Source: Mucilaginibacter sp.
GTDB taxonomy: Bacteria > Bacteroidota > Bacteroidia > Sphingobacteriales > Sphingobacteriaceae
DNA: 33,738 nt
Assembly: GCA_029237615.1 (NCBI GenBank)
Contig: JAQNCM010000173.1
Span: 1-33,738 of the forward strand
Direction of reading: 5' to 3'
A program made the position numbers and the translations under genes. How positions within the stretch are numbered: position 1 is the stretch's first letter; each line of letters opens with the position of its first letter. The notes under the pieces were generated by a model. It was not told the origin of the DNA and did not search any database. It saw only the letters and a list, made by a program, of their open reading frames with translations. Below, one piece after another: positions 6,504-14,377 of this stretch.

Positions 6504-7907
6504 TCATCCGTCAATCGGAAAACAAACGATAAATTCCGTTTTTCCGGGTATTGATTGCACTTTTATCGATCCTTTATGCTGGTGCACAATTCGTTGCACT
6601 ACTTCAAGGCCCATTCCTGTGCCTTTACCCATTTCCTTGGTGGTAAAAAACGGGTCAAATATCCTTGATTTTATGTCATCAGATATGCCGGGGCCATCGT
6701 CAACAATAAATACCTGTACAAAATGCCGGTCGCGCTCCGTTTTAATGGTTAACGTCCCTTTATTATTTGGTTCCATCGCATCCAGTGCATTGTCAATCAG
6801 GTTGGTCCATACCTGGTTAAGCTCACCTATCAGCGCTTTTACCGGCGGCAGGGTTTCGTCAAAATCTTTAACCAGCGTAATATTGCTTTTCCTGATCTTG
6901 TGTCCCAGCATGGTGAGTGTATTTCTTATTCCCGTATGGATGTCGGCATATTGTTTATCCGTCCCCCGGTCCATGTGGGTAAAGGTTTTAACAGAGGACA
7001 CCAGATCCGCAATACGGCGGGACGATTCCTGTATATCTGCAACCATTCTTTCGGTTACCAGCAGGCTACTGATCCAGTTGAAAACAGGCGAATAATAATT
7101 GACCGGGATATGCTTGCCAAATGTTTCAAGCACATGTATGCCAAAATTAAAATCCGCAAAATTTTCTGCCACTTCATAACTATTTTCAACTTCATGGTCA
7201 TCCAGCCAATCGGTCAACTCTTCCTCGAGTTTGGTTTTTTCTTTTAGCGTTAACCGCGGTCTCTCTTTTACGGCAAGTACTTTAAATAATTCTTCATTTA
7301 ACGCATCCACCTGTCTGGTATCCATTTGAATGGCGATCACCTTTTTGAAGGTTTTCGGTTCAGCACGCAGATGCTCAATAAGGGATACCGAATCACGTAC
7401 AATTGCCGATGCCGGGTTATTCAACTCGTGTGCAAGGCCTGCAGAAAGCTTGCCCAGCGCCATCATCTTTTCGTTTTGCTGCTGCAAGGCTGTAAACTCG
7501 CGCACCCGGTTGCTCATTACATGAACCAGTGCCTGGGTAAGCTCAAATTGATCCCTTACCATCTCCCTTATCCGTTCTGTAGGGAACGACATCACTTGCA
7601 GTTCGCCGCCTATAGGGTGGCTGCTAACGGTAGCAACAACACCACGTGAGTAGGGTAGGTATCCGGTAATATCTCCCGCTCCTTGTATAGCAATTTCGCG
7701 CGTGATTCCATTTTGTGTTAAATAAATTAACAGCCTGCCTGTAATTATAAAATGCGGTCCGGCTAAGGGCTCGCCCTGTACCGTTAAGTGCTCTCCGTCC
7801 TGCAGCAGGTGTACAATACTGTTGTCAATCAGCCATTGTAATTGATTATCAGGTACATTTTTTAAAGCATCAAATTTTTTTAGTGTATTTACAGTAACGG
7901 GCTCCAT
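6504..7907 (-). CDS. Soluble histidine kinase with N-terminal cyclic-nucleotide-binding (Crp-like) domain
   Basis: A 467-residue kinase without membrane segments. Residues about 13-135 form a Crp/cNMP-binding beta-roll (LLQDGEHLTVQGEPLAGPHFIITGRL and so on). The dimerisation/phospho-acceptor helix has LGKLSAGLAHELNNPASAI with His160. An insertion at about 180-290 is helical and unassigned. The ATPase domain has the N-box NLIDNALDA (369-377), G1 DDGPGI (403-408), F-box DPFFTTK (418-424) and G2 GKGTGMGL (427-434). It should autophosphorylate in response to a small molecule or redox signal and pass phosphate to the receiver domain of the adjacent fusion protein. The start ATG at 7907 is the first in frame with the Crp fold. 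Whether cAMP or another ligand binds is unknown; the classical RxAxV phosphate-binding cassette is not evident. Confidence 0.88.
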   Translation of the reverse strand: MEPVTVNTLKKFDALKNVPDNQLQWLIDNSIVHLLQDGEHLTVQGEPLAGPHFIITGRLLIYLTQNGITREIAIQGAGDITGYLPYSRGVVATVSSHPIGGELQVMSFPTERIREMVRDQFELTQALVHVMSNRVREFTALQQQNEKMMALGKLSAGLAHELNNPASAIVRDSVSLIEHLRAEPKTFKKVIAIQMDTRQVDALNEELFKVLAVKERPRLTLKEKTKLEEELTDWLDDHEVENSYEVAENFADFNFGIHVLETFGKHIPVNYYSPVFNWISSLLVTERMVADIQESSRRIADLVSSVKTFTHMDRGTDKQYADIHTGIRNTLTMLGHKIRKSNITLVKDFDETLPPVKALIGELNQVWTNLIDNALDAMEPNNKGTLTIKTERDRHFVQVFIVDDGPGISDDIKSRIFDPFFTTKEMGKGTGMGLEVVQRIVHQHKGSIKVQSIPGKTEFIVCFPIDG

Positions 7908-7967
7908 ACATTTAAAAGTAAGTATTATTCTTTAATTTTAAATCGAATAGTTTTTGTTTGCGAAGCG

Positions 7968-8021
7968 CTTACTCATCCCGACTTGCTACGCTGGTGAACC
8001 TATGGCAAGCTATAAAGAGGG
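7968..8021. repeat. Interspersed repeat, CTACTCAC family, diverged copy A
   Basis: CTTACTCATCCCGACTTGCT followed by ACGCTGGTGAACCTATGGCA aligns with the copies at 13085-13130 and, reversed, 14756-14809. The shared order is (C/T)TACTCA, CCCGRC, GCTRCGCTSGT, GACC, CTATGCAA. The upstream GTTACCAAGTGTTAC box of the other two copies is not present. Confidence 0.45.
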
Positions 8022-8046
8022 TAACTTCATTTTTATTTTTCTTGTT

Positions 8047-8073
8047 CCCTCTTTTTTGCCTGCAAAAGGAGGG
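8047..8073. repeat. Intergenic hairpin CCCTCTTTTTTGC / GCAAAAGGAGGG
   Basis: Imperfect 12-13 bp arms with a 2-base loop lie between the kinase gene and the small secreted-protein gene. There is no T-run beyond the right arm. It could be part of the same repeat cluster as 7968-8021. Confidence 0.4.
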
Positions 8074-8144
8074 AGGCAGAGCATGGCACCCAGTGAGTTA
8101 CCACATGTTACCAATTTCATGGTTCCTGCGATCTTCTAATCAGC

Positions 8145-8174
8145 AAAAAAACATCGCCCCAAATTGGAGCGATG
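8145..8174 (-). terminator. Intrinsic terminator of the small secreted-protein gene
   Basis: On the minus strand CATCGCTCCAA and TTGGGGCGATG pair almost perfectly (one G-T type mismatch) with essentially no loop. They are followed by seven Ts (A-run 8145-8151 on the plus strand). It lies 31 bases after the stop of the 8205-8588 gene. The other side also has a short T-run, so it may act both ways. Confidence 0.75.
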
Positions 8175-8204
8175 CATTTTTAATTATGATTTACTGAGTT
8201 GCTA

Positions 8205-8588
8205 TTATTGTTGGATAAAAAAATCCTTTTTGCCTTCGTCATCATAAACGCGGAGGGCTTTTTTTACTGTTTGATGGTTGGCGGTTACTTCAAGGGTATA
8301 ATCTCCAACTTCAAGCTGGGTAAGGATATAGCCTTTTTCCATTGTTTTAAATTTTGACATAACGTCTTTAAATATTGCCTGCCCATCCTGGTTGTAAACG
8401 ATCACTACGGCTTTGCTGGCCTCCGGATTGCTTACTTTAATATTGAGGCCTTTGTTAGATGGCAGTGAAGAAAAAGTAACCATTTCTTTTGATGCGCCGC
8501 CGTCTGCAACAACTTTTACAGGGCTTGCTGCGAAAACGCTTACACTTGCTAATAAGAATAAAGCGGTTAATTTGATTGATGTTTTCAT
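8205..8588 (-). CDS. Small secreted protein, unknown function
   Basis: 127 residues with a clear signal peptide (MKTSIKLTALFLLASVSVFA, cleavage after Ala20/21). The remaining 105 residues are rich in alternating beta-strand patterns (LNIKVSNPEASKAVVIVYNQ ... YILTQLEVGDYTLEVTANH) and end in DFFIQQ. The pattern is like a single beta-sandwich of the type found in Bacteroidetes surface or sorting modules, but no named family was recognised. It has its own terminator (8145-8174) and a long gap upstream, so it is a single-gene unit. The start ATG is fixed by the signal peptide. Confidence 0.75.
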   Translation of the reverse strand: MKTSIKLTALFLLASVSVFAASPVKVVADGGASKEMVTFSSLPSNKGLNIKVSNPEASKAVVIVYNQDGQAIFKDVMSKFKTMEKGYILTQLEVGDYTLEVTANHQTVKKALRVYDDEGKKDFFIQQ

Positions 8589-8966
8589 GATTTTTAAGTT
8601 TTAATATTTTTGTTTAATTTGTATTATTTTCTGTTTGACAATTCAAAGAAACAACAACTAAAAACACTAAAAAAATCAAATAGACCATCACCTTTTAAGT
8701 ATAGACCAACTGCGATAAACAGTCGGCAAACCCATATAATGTGCTCATAGTTAGCAAAATAGGTGTTTCATCGGGTATTAAAGGGGATTCATCGGCGAAA
8801 TCTTTGGGTTAGTCAGGTTGGGGAGCCATTGTCGCGCACGATCTGTCATCCCATAACGCAGTGAAGGATCTTCTGCGCCCGACCGGAAAGGCGAATACAT
8901 TTTAGCCAGAAGTTACTTCGCGATGCTATGACAATTTGCGGATTAGTATGACAGGTGAAGCAATAA
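8589..8966. other. Non-coding gap with one interspersed repeat
   Basis: No gene supported. 8589-8830 is AT-rich and should hold the promoter of the small secreted-protein gene, though no exact TAnnTTTG was found. The rest is the TGTCAT-family repeat at 8843-8933, downstream of the kelch gene. Confidence 0.6.
8843..8933. repeat. Interspersed palindromic repeat, TGTCAT family, copy 2
   Basis: Bounded by TGTCAT at the left and ATGACA at the right. The left half has AACGCAGTGAAGGATCTTCT, nearly the same as copy 1 at 4439-4532. The right half has ACTTCGCGATGCTATGACA, matching the right end of copy 1 (TTCGCTATGCTA). Confidence 0.7.
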
Positions 8967-10058
8967 TTATTTCAGCATAAATACCTCGAGAGCGATGTCA
9001 CCGTCATGTGCGCCGGGGCCCTGGCCAGGAGGAGGGCTCATCGGTGGTGGACCTTGCGTGGCCGGCCTGTTGCCACCCGGAGGAGGGCCACCCGGGCCAC
9101 CGGCACCACCGGCTATGTATATTTTATGATCAAGTACCGTCCCGCCCACGCCATTTCGCGCCACGTTCAGATCGGCCGTTTTGGTCCATTCGGTTGACGT
9201 AGCGGGGTCAAAATAATAAACATCCTTTTGTGAATGATTTGGTGTGGTAGCCGTAGCTCTTTCGCCGCCTATGTAATATATCTTATTGTCGAGATTGACG
9301 GCAGTACCGCCGCCTGTACCCATTGGCAGCTTTGCCGGCAGCGTGCTCCAGGTACCGGTTTTAAAATCATAGCAATCCACATCCAGCGCTGTCTGACTAA
9401 AAAAATTCAGCTTATTATCCGGGTCTCGGAAGCTGGTATTGCGGCCTCCTACCGCATATAACTTATCGCCTACAACAACCGCCATGCTGTGATCGCGAAT
9501 ATGCGGTGCATCAGGTAATGCCCTCCAGCTATTGGTAGCAGGGTTGTACTCATCAAACAAATTGTTGGTGCCGCTGCTATGGCCGTGAGTTATGCCACAC
9601 ACCAGATACAATTTGCCTTTATAAACGGCTTCCCCGGCACCCGCCCTGCGCCGATCTGCTGGTATTTCGGACAGCTTTGTCCAGGTATCCGTTTTGGTAT
9701 CATAACTATAAGCATTGGGCATGGGCGTTTGATTGGGGAAGCTACCATTATAAAAGGCATCCAGTACATAAATTTTTTCGCCCAGCGCAACTGCCTGCAA
9801 ATGGTGCATTACTACGGGTGCCATTGCCTTTTTAGTCCAGGCGTTGGTTTTGGGGTCATAAATCTCAACAGGCATAGCAGGGCCATCGCCGCCAATTAAA
9901 TATAGTTTCCCGTTTGCAGCTACCAGGCTGCATTCAGCGCGGGCATCCGCCTTGTTTTTTGTTTTAACAATATGCCATGTGCCATCGCCGCCGCCCTGCG
10001 CAAAAGCAATAGTGGTAACAAGCGCCGTTAAAACCAGGGTTATCAGTATCTTTTTCAT
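8967..10058 (-). CDS. Secreted kelch-repeat beta-propeller with Pro/Gly-rich insert
   Basis: 363 residues. A signal peptide (MKKILITLVLTALVTTIAFA) is followed by six kelch units, each with the marker K(L/I)Y-x-x-GG: KLYLIGG, KIYVLDA, KLYLVCG, KLYAVGG, KIYYIGG and KIYIAGG, with W at the end of most units (NAWTK, DTWTK, NSWRA). The last unit is interrupted by a Pro/Gly-rich stretch of about 35 residues (GGPGGPPPGG ... GPPPMSPPPGQ) before the closing strand DIALEVFML. Kelch propellers bind proteins or glycans, or act as sugar oxidases or epimerases; which applies here is unknown. The start is the ATG at 10058 and not the GTG at 10082, because the signal peptide begins there. The gap to the upstream GH3 gene contains a repeat, so co-transcription is not certain. 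Confidence 0.82.
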   Translation of the reverse strand: MKKILITLVLTALVTTIAFAQGGGDGTWHIVKTKNKADARAECSLVAANGKLYLIGGDGPAMPVEIYDPKTNAWTKKAMAPVVMHHLQAVALGEKIYVLDAFYNGSFPNQTPMPNAYSYDTKTDTWTKLSEIPADRRRAGAGEAVYKGKLYLVCGITHGHSSGTNNLFDEYNPATNSWRALPDAPHIRDHSMAVVVGDKLYAVGGRNTSFRDPDNKLNFFSQTALDVDCYDFKTGTWSTLPAKLPMGTGGGTAVNLDNKIYYIGGERATATTPNHSQKDVYYFDPATSTEWTKTADLNVARNGVGGTVLDHKIYIAGGAGGPGGPPPGGNRPATQGPPPMSPPPGQGPGAHDGDIALEVFMLK

Positions 10059-10086
10059 GACTTTGAATAAATTAATTACCACCTCT

Positions 10087-10180
10087 TGTCATCCTGAACA
10101 AAGTGAAGGGTCCTCTTCGCCTTTTTATTTAGGCTACTTATCTCTATAAGAAGATCTTTCTCTATCGCTCAAGATTATAA
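10087..10180. repeat. Interspersed palindromic repeat, TGTCAT family, degenerate copy 3
   Basis: It begins TGTCATCCTGAACAAAGTGA then AGGGTCCTCTTCGCC, matching the left half of copies 1 and 2. The right half (AAGAAGATCTTTCTCTATCGCTCAAGAT) keeps the general pattern but has lost the closing ATGACA. It fills the gap between the kelch and GH3 genes. Confidence 0.55.
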
Positions 10181-10192
10181 TTTGCAATATTC

Positions 10193-12787
10193 CTATCCTC
10201 CCACATTAACCTCCACCAAACTGCTGTTATCCACCCCATACTTTTTGGCAATGGCTTTTATGGTAGTACCCTTATTTACCTTAAATGGTTTTGAATATTT
10301 ATTGGCGTCAACAAATGAAGGAGTAGTTCCGTCGGTAGTATAAAAAATTATTGTACCAGCTTTAGGGTTGGCAATAGCAGCCATATTTCCTTTTATACTG
10401 ATAACAGGCTTTGCTACAATGTTTACATACTTTTCGGTACGGGCATCATGTATCACTCCCTGCCAGTTCATCCCGAAGCCAAAATCATAGGTATGGCCCG
10501 CGGCATCGGTATAACAGGTCATATCATGCGGAATGTCTTCGTCCTGCAATTCAACGGTGCGCATGTTGGCCGGCATCTGGAAAGGCAGCAAGCCCGATGG
10601 TTCATTAACGCCTGTTAAAATATCTAATATAGCCTGGTTTTCAACGCCGAAGCTGGCTACTATCGCGTTAGCATGCTTCTCAAATTCAGCAGGTATTGCC
10701 GGTTTGCTCAGGGTGATGGCAACTATAACAGGTTTACCTTTCATCGCTGTCTTAGTTTCTTCAATGGTCTTCAAATCGTTGTAGTTGGCGGCGGTAATGA
10801 CTTTGCCTTTGTAGCTGCGGTTGGTTACGCCGGGTTCAACCGGGTCGCCTGCCGCTATACTGTGTTCGCGGGCTTCAGCTGCGGTATAGCTGCCATATTG
10901 TAAGGTAATCGGCACATATCCATTGCCGCCTTTAGCCTTGTCATCCGCATCATACCCGGCACCACCACTGGGACTGCTTACAAAAACAATGGCATAATCG
11001 GCCTTTGCCGGGTCGTCGGTTACGGTGAAATACCTACTTATCAAATCTGCCTTTACTGCATCATCCCAATGCTCTTTTGACGGCGGGCCGAAAAAGCCTT
11101 TTATGGATGGGGTATATTTTTTAGGCAGATAAATGGTTTTGCCTTTTTGCAGCGGCAGTATGTTGCCCTGGTTTTTAAGCATCACAATGGATTTGAGTTG
11201 TGCATTGTAACCGGCGGTCATAAACTCCGGCTTTCCAACGGTGGCTTTTGTATGGTCAACATCCAGGTAAGGATTTTCAAAAAGCCCCACCCTAAAAATA
11301 TTGGTAAGCAGCCTTACAGCAGATTGCTCGAACCTTACCCGCATAAATGCTTCGCCATGCTCTTTAACGCCCATGTTGTACGCCTCAATCACCGGGCGGG
11401 CGTCATTGTTACCGCCAAACTGATCAACCCCTGCCATTAATATTTTGTAGTGACGCTCAGCCACAGTAGCGGTTTCCATCCCCCATGATTTCCCGGCGAA
11501 AATATCCGGTGTTTTGCCTTCATCAGCAGTAACGCCCCAATCAGTACAAACTACCCCGTCATAGCCATATTTGTTGCGCAGCAGGTCGGTAATCAAATAC
11601 TTGCTGTAACTATTACCTGCATTGCCCTGCTTATCCCTGTTGTACGAAATAGTGTAATATGGCATTACCGCCGAAACCATTTTGGTTGGACCTGATAACT
11701 TTAAAGCGCCATCAATAAACGATACCAGGTGTTCATCAAAGTTATTACCTGGATATACTGCAAACTTTCCATAGGCAAAATGAGCATCCCTGCCACCTTC
11801 CTCCGGGCCGCCGCCGGGCCAGTGTTTCATCATGGCATTTACGCTGTTGTAACCCCAGCCGTCTTTAATTTCGGCGCCGCCGGTGGAGGTTTGAAACCCA
11901 TCCACATACCCGCGCGCCATATCTGCGTCCAGTTGCGGGTCCTCGCCAAAGGTGCCGTTAATTCGTGCCCAGCGTGGTTCGGAGCCGAGGTCTATCTGCG
12001 GAGATAAAGCGGTAGCAATCCCTAAAGCCCTGTATTCTTGCGCGGCAATATTGCCGAATTGCTGTACCACCGCAGGATCAAATGTTGCAGCCAAACCTAA
12101 CTGATCAGGCCACTGCGATATGGCGCCACCAGCGCCGGCAGTATATTCAACCCCGGTGTTGGTGCTATGCCGGGGATCTGAGCTGTTATTAGCCGGGATC
12201 CCGAAGCCTGCCCCTTCTACCAATGCCTGTACATTATTATTCCAGCGGGCGGCAACTTCGGGGCTTTTTACCGAAGTGATAAGCACATGGCGCAGGTTAT
12301 CTTTTAATAAAAAATCTTTTTGCTGATCGGTTACCAGGGCGGCGTCTATCCCACCTTCGTTAAATTTCTTTCCATTATAAGTTCCCGCACCAAATGGGCC
12401 GCCTGACATAGCCGGAATCGCCTGGTGAGCGCTGTAAAGCATCAACCCGGCAATCTGGTCAATGGAAAGTTTGGATGCCAGGTCTTTCGCACGTTCACTT
12501 GCAGGCAGCCGCCAGTCTTCATATTTATCGAGTTTGCCGTTTTTGTTGAGGTCTTTAAAAGCCAAACCGTCAACTGTTAAAATTTTAACGCCCGAGTTTG
12601 AGGAATAGCCAAGCGTTGGCCCATTGGCATTTTTTACCAGGATAGTACCTGTGCTATCGGCCAGCTCTGCCAACCCGTTTTTGGTGATACCGACTGGTTT
12701 TCCGGCGGACATTCCAGCCAGCAACAACACGGTAAATGATGCGCCTGATAGCCACAGCATGACAGGAACGTAAAAATTTCTCTTCAT
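10193..12787 (-). CDS. GH3 glycoside hydrolase (beta-glucosidase-like) with EF-hand-like loop and C-terminal CHB_HEX_C-like domain
   Basis: An 864-residue exported enzyme with an N-terminal signal or anchor segment (about 7-28). Near the N-terminus an EF-hand-like calcium loop is visible: DLNKNGKLDKYED, 79-91. The GH3 TIM-barrel carries KHWPGGGPEEGGRDAH (321-336) and the nucleophile Asp416 in VVCTDWGVT. The alpha/beta sandwich follows (about 525-780), with SGLLPFQMP (731-739) and YDFGFGMNW (767-775). Residues about 791-861 add a beta-sandwich with the IIFYTTDGTTPSF signature of the chitobiase/hexosaminidase C-terminal module. GH3 enzymes release terminal glucose or xylose from oligosaccharides. 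Substrate is not determined. It sits upstream of the kelch gene on the same strand. Confidence 0.92.
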   Translation of the reverse strand: MKRNFYVPVMLWLSGASFTVLLLAGMSAGKPVGITKNGLAELADSTGTILVKNANGPTLGYSSNSGVKILTVDGLAFKDLNKNGKLDKYEDWRLPASERAKDLASKLSIDQIAGLMLYSAHQAIPAMSGGPFGAGTYNGKKFNEGGIDAALVTDQQKDFLLKDNLRHVLITSVKSPEVAARWNNNVQALVEGAGFGIPANNSSDPRHSTNTGVEYTAGAGGAISQWPDQLGLAATFDPAVVQQFGNIAAQEYRALGIATALSPQIDLGSEPRWARINGTFGEDPQLDADMARGYVDGFQTSTGGAEIKDGWGYNSVNAMMKHWPGGGPEEGGRDAHFAYGKFAVYPGNNFDEHLVSFIDGALKLSGPTKMVSAVMPYYTISYNRDKQGNAGNSYSKYLITDLLRNKYGYDGVVCTDWGVTADEGKTPDIFAGKSWGMETATVAERHYKILMAGVDQFGGNNDARPVIEAYNMGVKEHGEAFMRVRFEQSAVRLLTNIFRVGLFENPYLDVDHTKATVGKPEFMTAGYNAQLKSIVMLKNQGNILPLQKGKTIYLPKKYTPSIKGFFGPPSKEHWDDAVKADLISRYFTVTDDPAKADYAIVFVSSPSGGAGYDADDKAKGGNGYVPITLQYGSYTAAEAREHSIAAGDPVEPGVTNRSYKGKVITAANYNDLKTIEETKTAMKGKPVIVAITLSKPAIPAEFEKHANAIVASFGVENQAILDILTGVNEPSGLLPFQMPANMRTVELQDEDIPHDMTCYTDAAGHTYDFGFGMNWQGVIHDARTEKYVNIVAKPVISIKGNMAAIANPKAGTIIFYTTDGTTPSFVDANKYSKPFKVNKGTTIKAIAKKYGVDNSSLVEVNVGG

Positions 12788-13017
12788 AATTGAACGCAGG
12801 ATTATGGTTAAATAATTGGTTATTTAAAATCTTGATAACAAACAATGAGGCCAGTTACGCCATTGTGTTTTAGTGACACATTAAAAGTAAATATAGTAAT
12901 AAATAATACAAATAGTAGTCGATAAGTAACCTGAGTAAATAGATAGAAACACCATTTTAACCGATGAGTAGATTTAAGATGGATAGTTTTTAGTAACATT
13001 GATAACACTTGTTACTA

Positions 13018-13130
13018 CTGTTACCAAGTGTTACTAAGTAATACAATTCATTTATTGCCTTGTGCACGGAATATGGCGAATAGTCTACTCACTGCGACGG
13101 GCGCTGCGCTGGTTGACCTCTATTGCGAAC
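13018..13130 (+). repeat. Interspersed repeat, CTACTCAC family, copy B
   Basis: CTGTTACCAAGTGTTAC (13018-13034) is repeated exactly, inverted, at 14861-14877. CTACTCAC (13085-13092) starts 67 bases after it, against 68 bases in the other copy. Then CGCTGCGCTGGTTGACCTCTA follows in parts. The interior is diverged but alignable around TGCC..GCA.GG.ATAT. Confidence 0.65.
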
Positions 13131-13167
13131 TTAGTTAGTAGAAGTATCCCTGTAACCCTTTTTGCCT

Positions 13168-13175
13168 TATATTTG
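13168..13175 (+). promoter_or_regulatory. -7 promoter element for the small membrane-protein pair
   Basis: TATATTTG is an exact TAnnTTTG match 18 bases before the ATG. A GAGGAA Shine-Dalgarno-like stretch lies at 13180-13185. No clear -33 box was seen. Confidence 0.45.
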
Positions 13176-13192
13176 AGTTGAGGAAATGCTGA

Positions 13193-13507
13193 ATGACTCA
13201 GATCAGAGAAATAAAGTGTCCGCATTGCGGGGAGTGGACCATGTGGCAGGGGGATATAGACGACAGATGCCTGTATTGCGGTGAGTTCCTTGAATCGAGG
13301 CGTTTCTCGCGCGAGGTTGAAAGAAAAATACGCAATGAGGTACTAAAAGAAAATGACTACCTTTTTATAAAACCGGAAGACGGTCCGTTTAAGCGCCTGC
13401 TTAAACGGATGTTAAACTCGCTGCGCTGGCTGGCATTTTACTTGCAAATTGTGTTTTTCATTTTCGTAACGCTGATACTGGTATTAATAAGCTTAGTTCC
13501 CGGTTAA
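13193..13507 (+). CDS. Small zinc-ribbon membrane protein
   Basis: 104 residues. An N-terminal zinc ribbon has CPHCG (Cys9, Cys12) and CLYCG (Cys26, Cys29). Then comes a charged stretch of about 45 residues and one C-terminal membrane helix (about 77-100, LAFYLQIVFFIFVTLILVLISLV). The topology suggests a ribbon held at the cytoplasmic face. No named family was recognised. It abuts the next gene (TAA directly followed by ATG), so the two are translationally coupled and probably work together. Confidence 0.75.
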   Translation: MTQIREIKCPHCGEWTMWQGDIDDRCLYCGEFLESRRFSREVERKIRNEVLKENDYLFIKPEDGPFKRLLKRMLNSLRWLAFYLQIVFFIFVTLILVLISLVPG

Positions 13508-13864
13508 ATGAAAACATTACTTAACCCCTGGTTTATTGCCGGTTGTATTATATGGATAGTGGTGATAACAACGAGAAAACTTGGTCACCCGCTTCCTTAT
13601 GTTAATGGCTACATAAACGATGCCTTTGCTGTACCTGTAATTGCCAACCTGGGGCTTTGGTTTCAAAGAGTGGTTATTATTAAAAGCAATTATTACGTGC
13701 TGGCACCCCGCCATGTGATTTTTATTGTGCTTTACCTTGCTATTTTTTTTGAAGGGCTGCTGCCCTGGTTATCAAAAAACTATACAGCCGACTGGATCGA
13801 TGTACTGCTGTATGTTATCGGAGGCTTGTTCTTTTACAGGGTGATGAATGTGGTTAGAGATTAG
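13508..13864 (+). CDS. Small multi-pass membrane protein, unknown function
   Basis: 118 residues, almost wholly hydrophobic, with probable membrane segments at about 7-23, 39-58, 68-87 and 96-112. No ligand or enzyme motif is visible. Similar short Bacteroidetes proteins sometimes carry a transport-related name in databases, but nothing seen here supports a transport function. The start codon follows the stop of the zinc-ribbon gene without any spacer, and the pair shares the promoter at 13168. Confidence 0.7.
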   Translation: MKTLLNPWFIAGCIIWIVVITTRKLGHPLPYVNGYINDAFAVPVIANLGLWFQRVVIIKSNYYVLAPRHVIFIVLYLAIFFEGLLPWLSKNYTADWIDVLLYVIGGLFFYRVMNVVRD

Positions 13865-13928
13865 TTTGAAAATGGAAAGCACAGAAAAACAGCAAGAAAT
13901 GCAAAATCTTTCGCCTTTTACCTGCTCC

Positions 13929-14339
13929 TTAAGCAAATGTTCTTATCTGCATACCTGCTTCCAGTAGTTTTGACACGGGGCAGGCTTTGGCTATCTGCAT
14001 CAGCCGTTCCCGCTGTTCGTCGGTTACTGACGTTAAAAACTTAAGGTTACGGTCTATCACCATAATTTTTATATCGTCTTTAACTTCATGGTACATGTTT
14101 AGGGCAACAGCGATTTCAGGGATATCCCACCCCTTCCTGTCAATATACATGCGCAGCGTTGCCACCGTACAAGAGCCTAGTGATGATAACAATAAAGTAT
14201 ACGGATCCGGGCCAAGCGCCTTTCCGCCAGACTTTTCTGGTTCGTCAACTATAAATTTGCCGCCCCGCCACTCCACGGTGCATAAATATTTCACCATGCC
14301 GATAGTGGCAATAACCGGTTCTTCAAATAAATATTCCAT
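13929..14339 (-). CDS. OsmC family protein
   Basis: 136 residues with the OsmC/Ohr fold signature: the first conserved Cys in LLLSSLGSCTVATLRMYIDR (Cys57) and the second in KACPVSKLL (Cys120). Family members reduce organic hydroperoxides through this Cys pair in the cytoplasm, and many small YhfA-like members have unproven substrates. The length is normal. It is convergent with the small membrane-protein pair ending at 13864, with 64 bases between. It is preceded on its strand by the acetyltransferase gene at 14430-14711, from which a hairpin repeat separates it. Confidence 0.9.
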   Translation of the reverse strand: MEYLFEEPVIATIGMVKYLCTVEWRGGKFIVDEPEKSGGKALGPDPYTLLLSSLGSCTVATLRMYIDRKGWDIPEIAVALNMYHEVKDDIKIMVIDRNLKFLTSVTDEQRERLMQIAKACPVSKLLEAGMQIRTFA

Positions 14340-14377
14340 ACAATAATATTGCGTAAATAAATTTTAAGTTTTTTGCC

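Larger units (their letters stand above)
12788..13192. other. Non-coding gap between divergent genes, holding repeat copy B
   Basis: No gene supported; a 62-codon reverse frame here overlaps AT-rich sequence and has no start context. It should hold the GH3 promoter. A 9-bp inverted repeat TAACACTTG/CAAGTGTTA at about 13002-13033 overlaps the left end of the repeat at 13018-13130. The last 25 bases carry the promoter of the 13193 gene. Confidence 0.6.

Noticed and set aside
6470-6506. Direct repeat AAATCAAAATC near the kinase stop
   Set aside because: Two short AT-rich copies only, partly at the gene end; too weak to call a repeat element.
7954-8197. Two overlapping plus-strand frames of 61 and 79 codons
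   Set aside because: They read through repeat copy A, a hairpin and the terminator of the minus-strand gene; the composition is not protein-like.
12820-13008. 62-codon minus-strand frame upstream of the GH3 gene
   Set aside because: It lies in AT-rich promoter sequence, overlaps the GH3 upstream region and shows no start context or recognisable motif.
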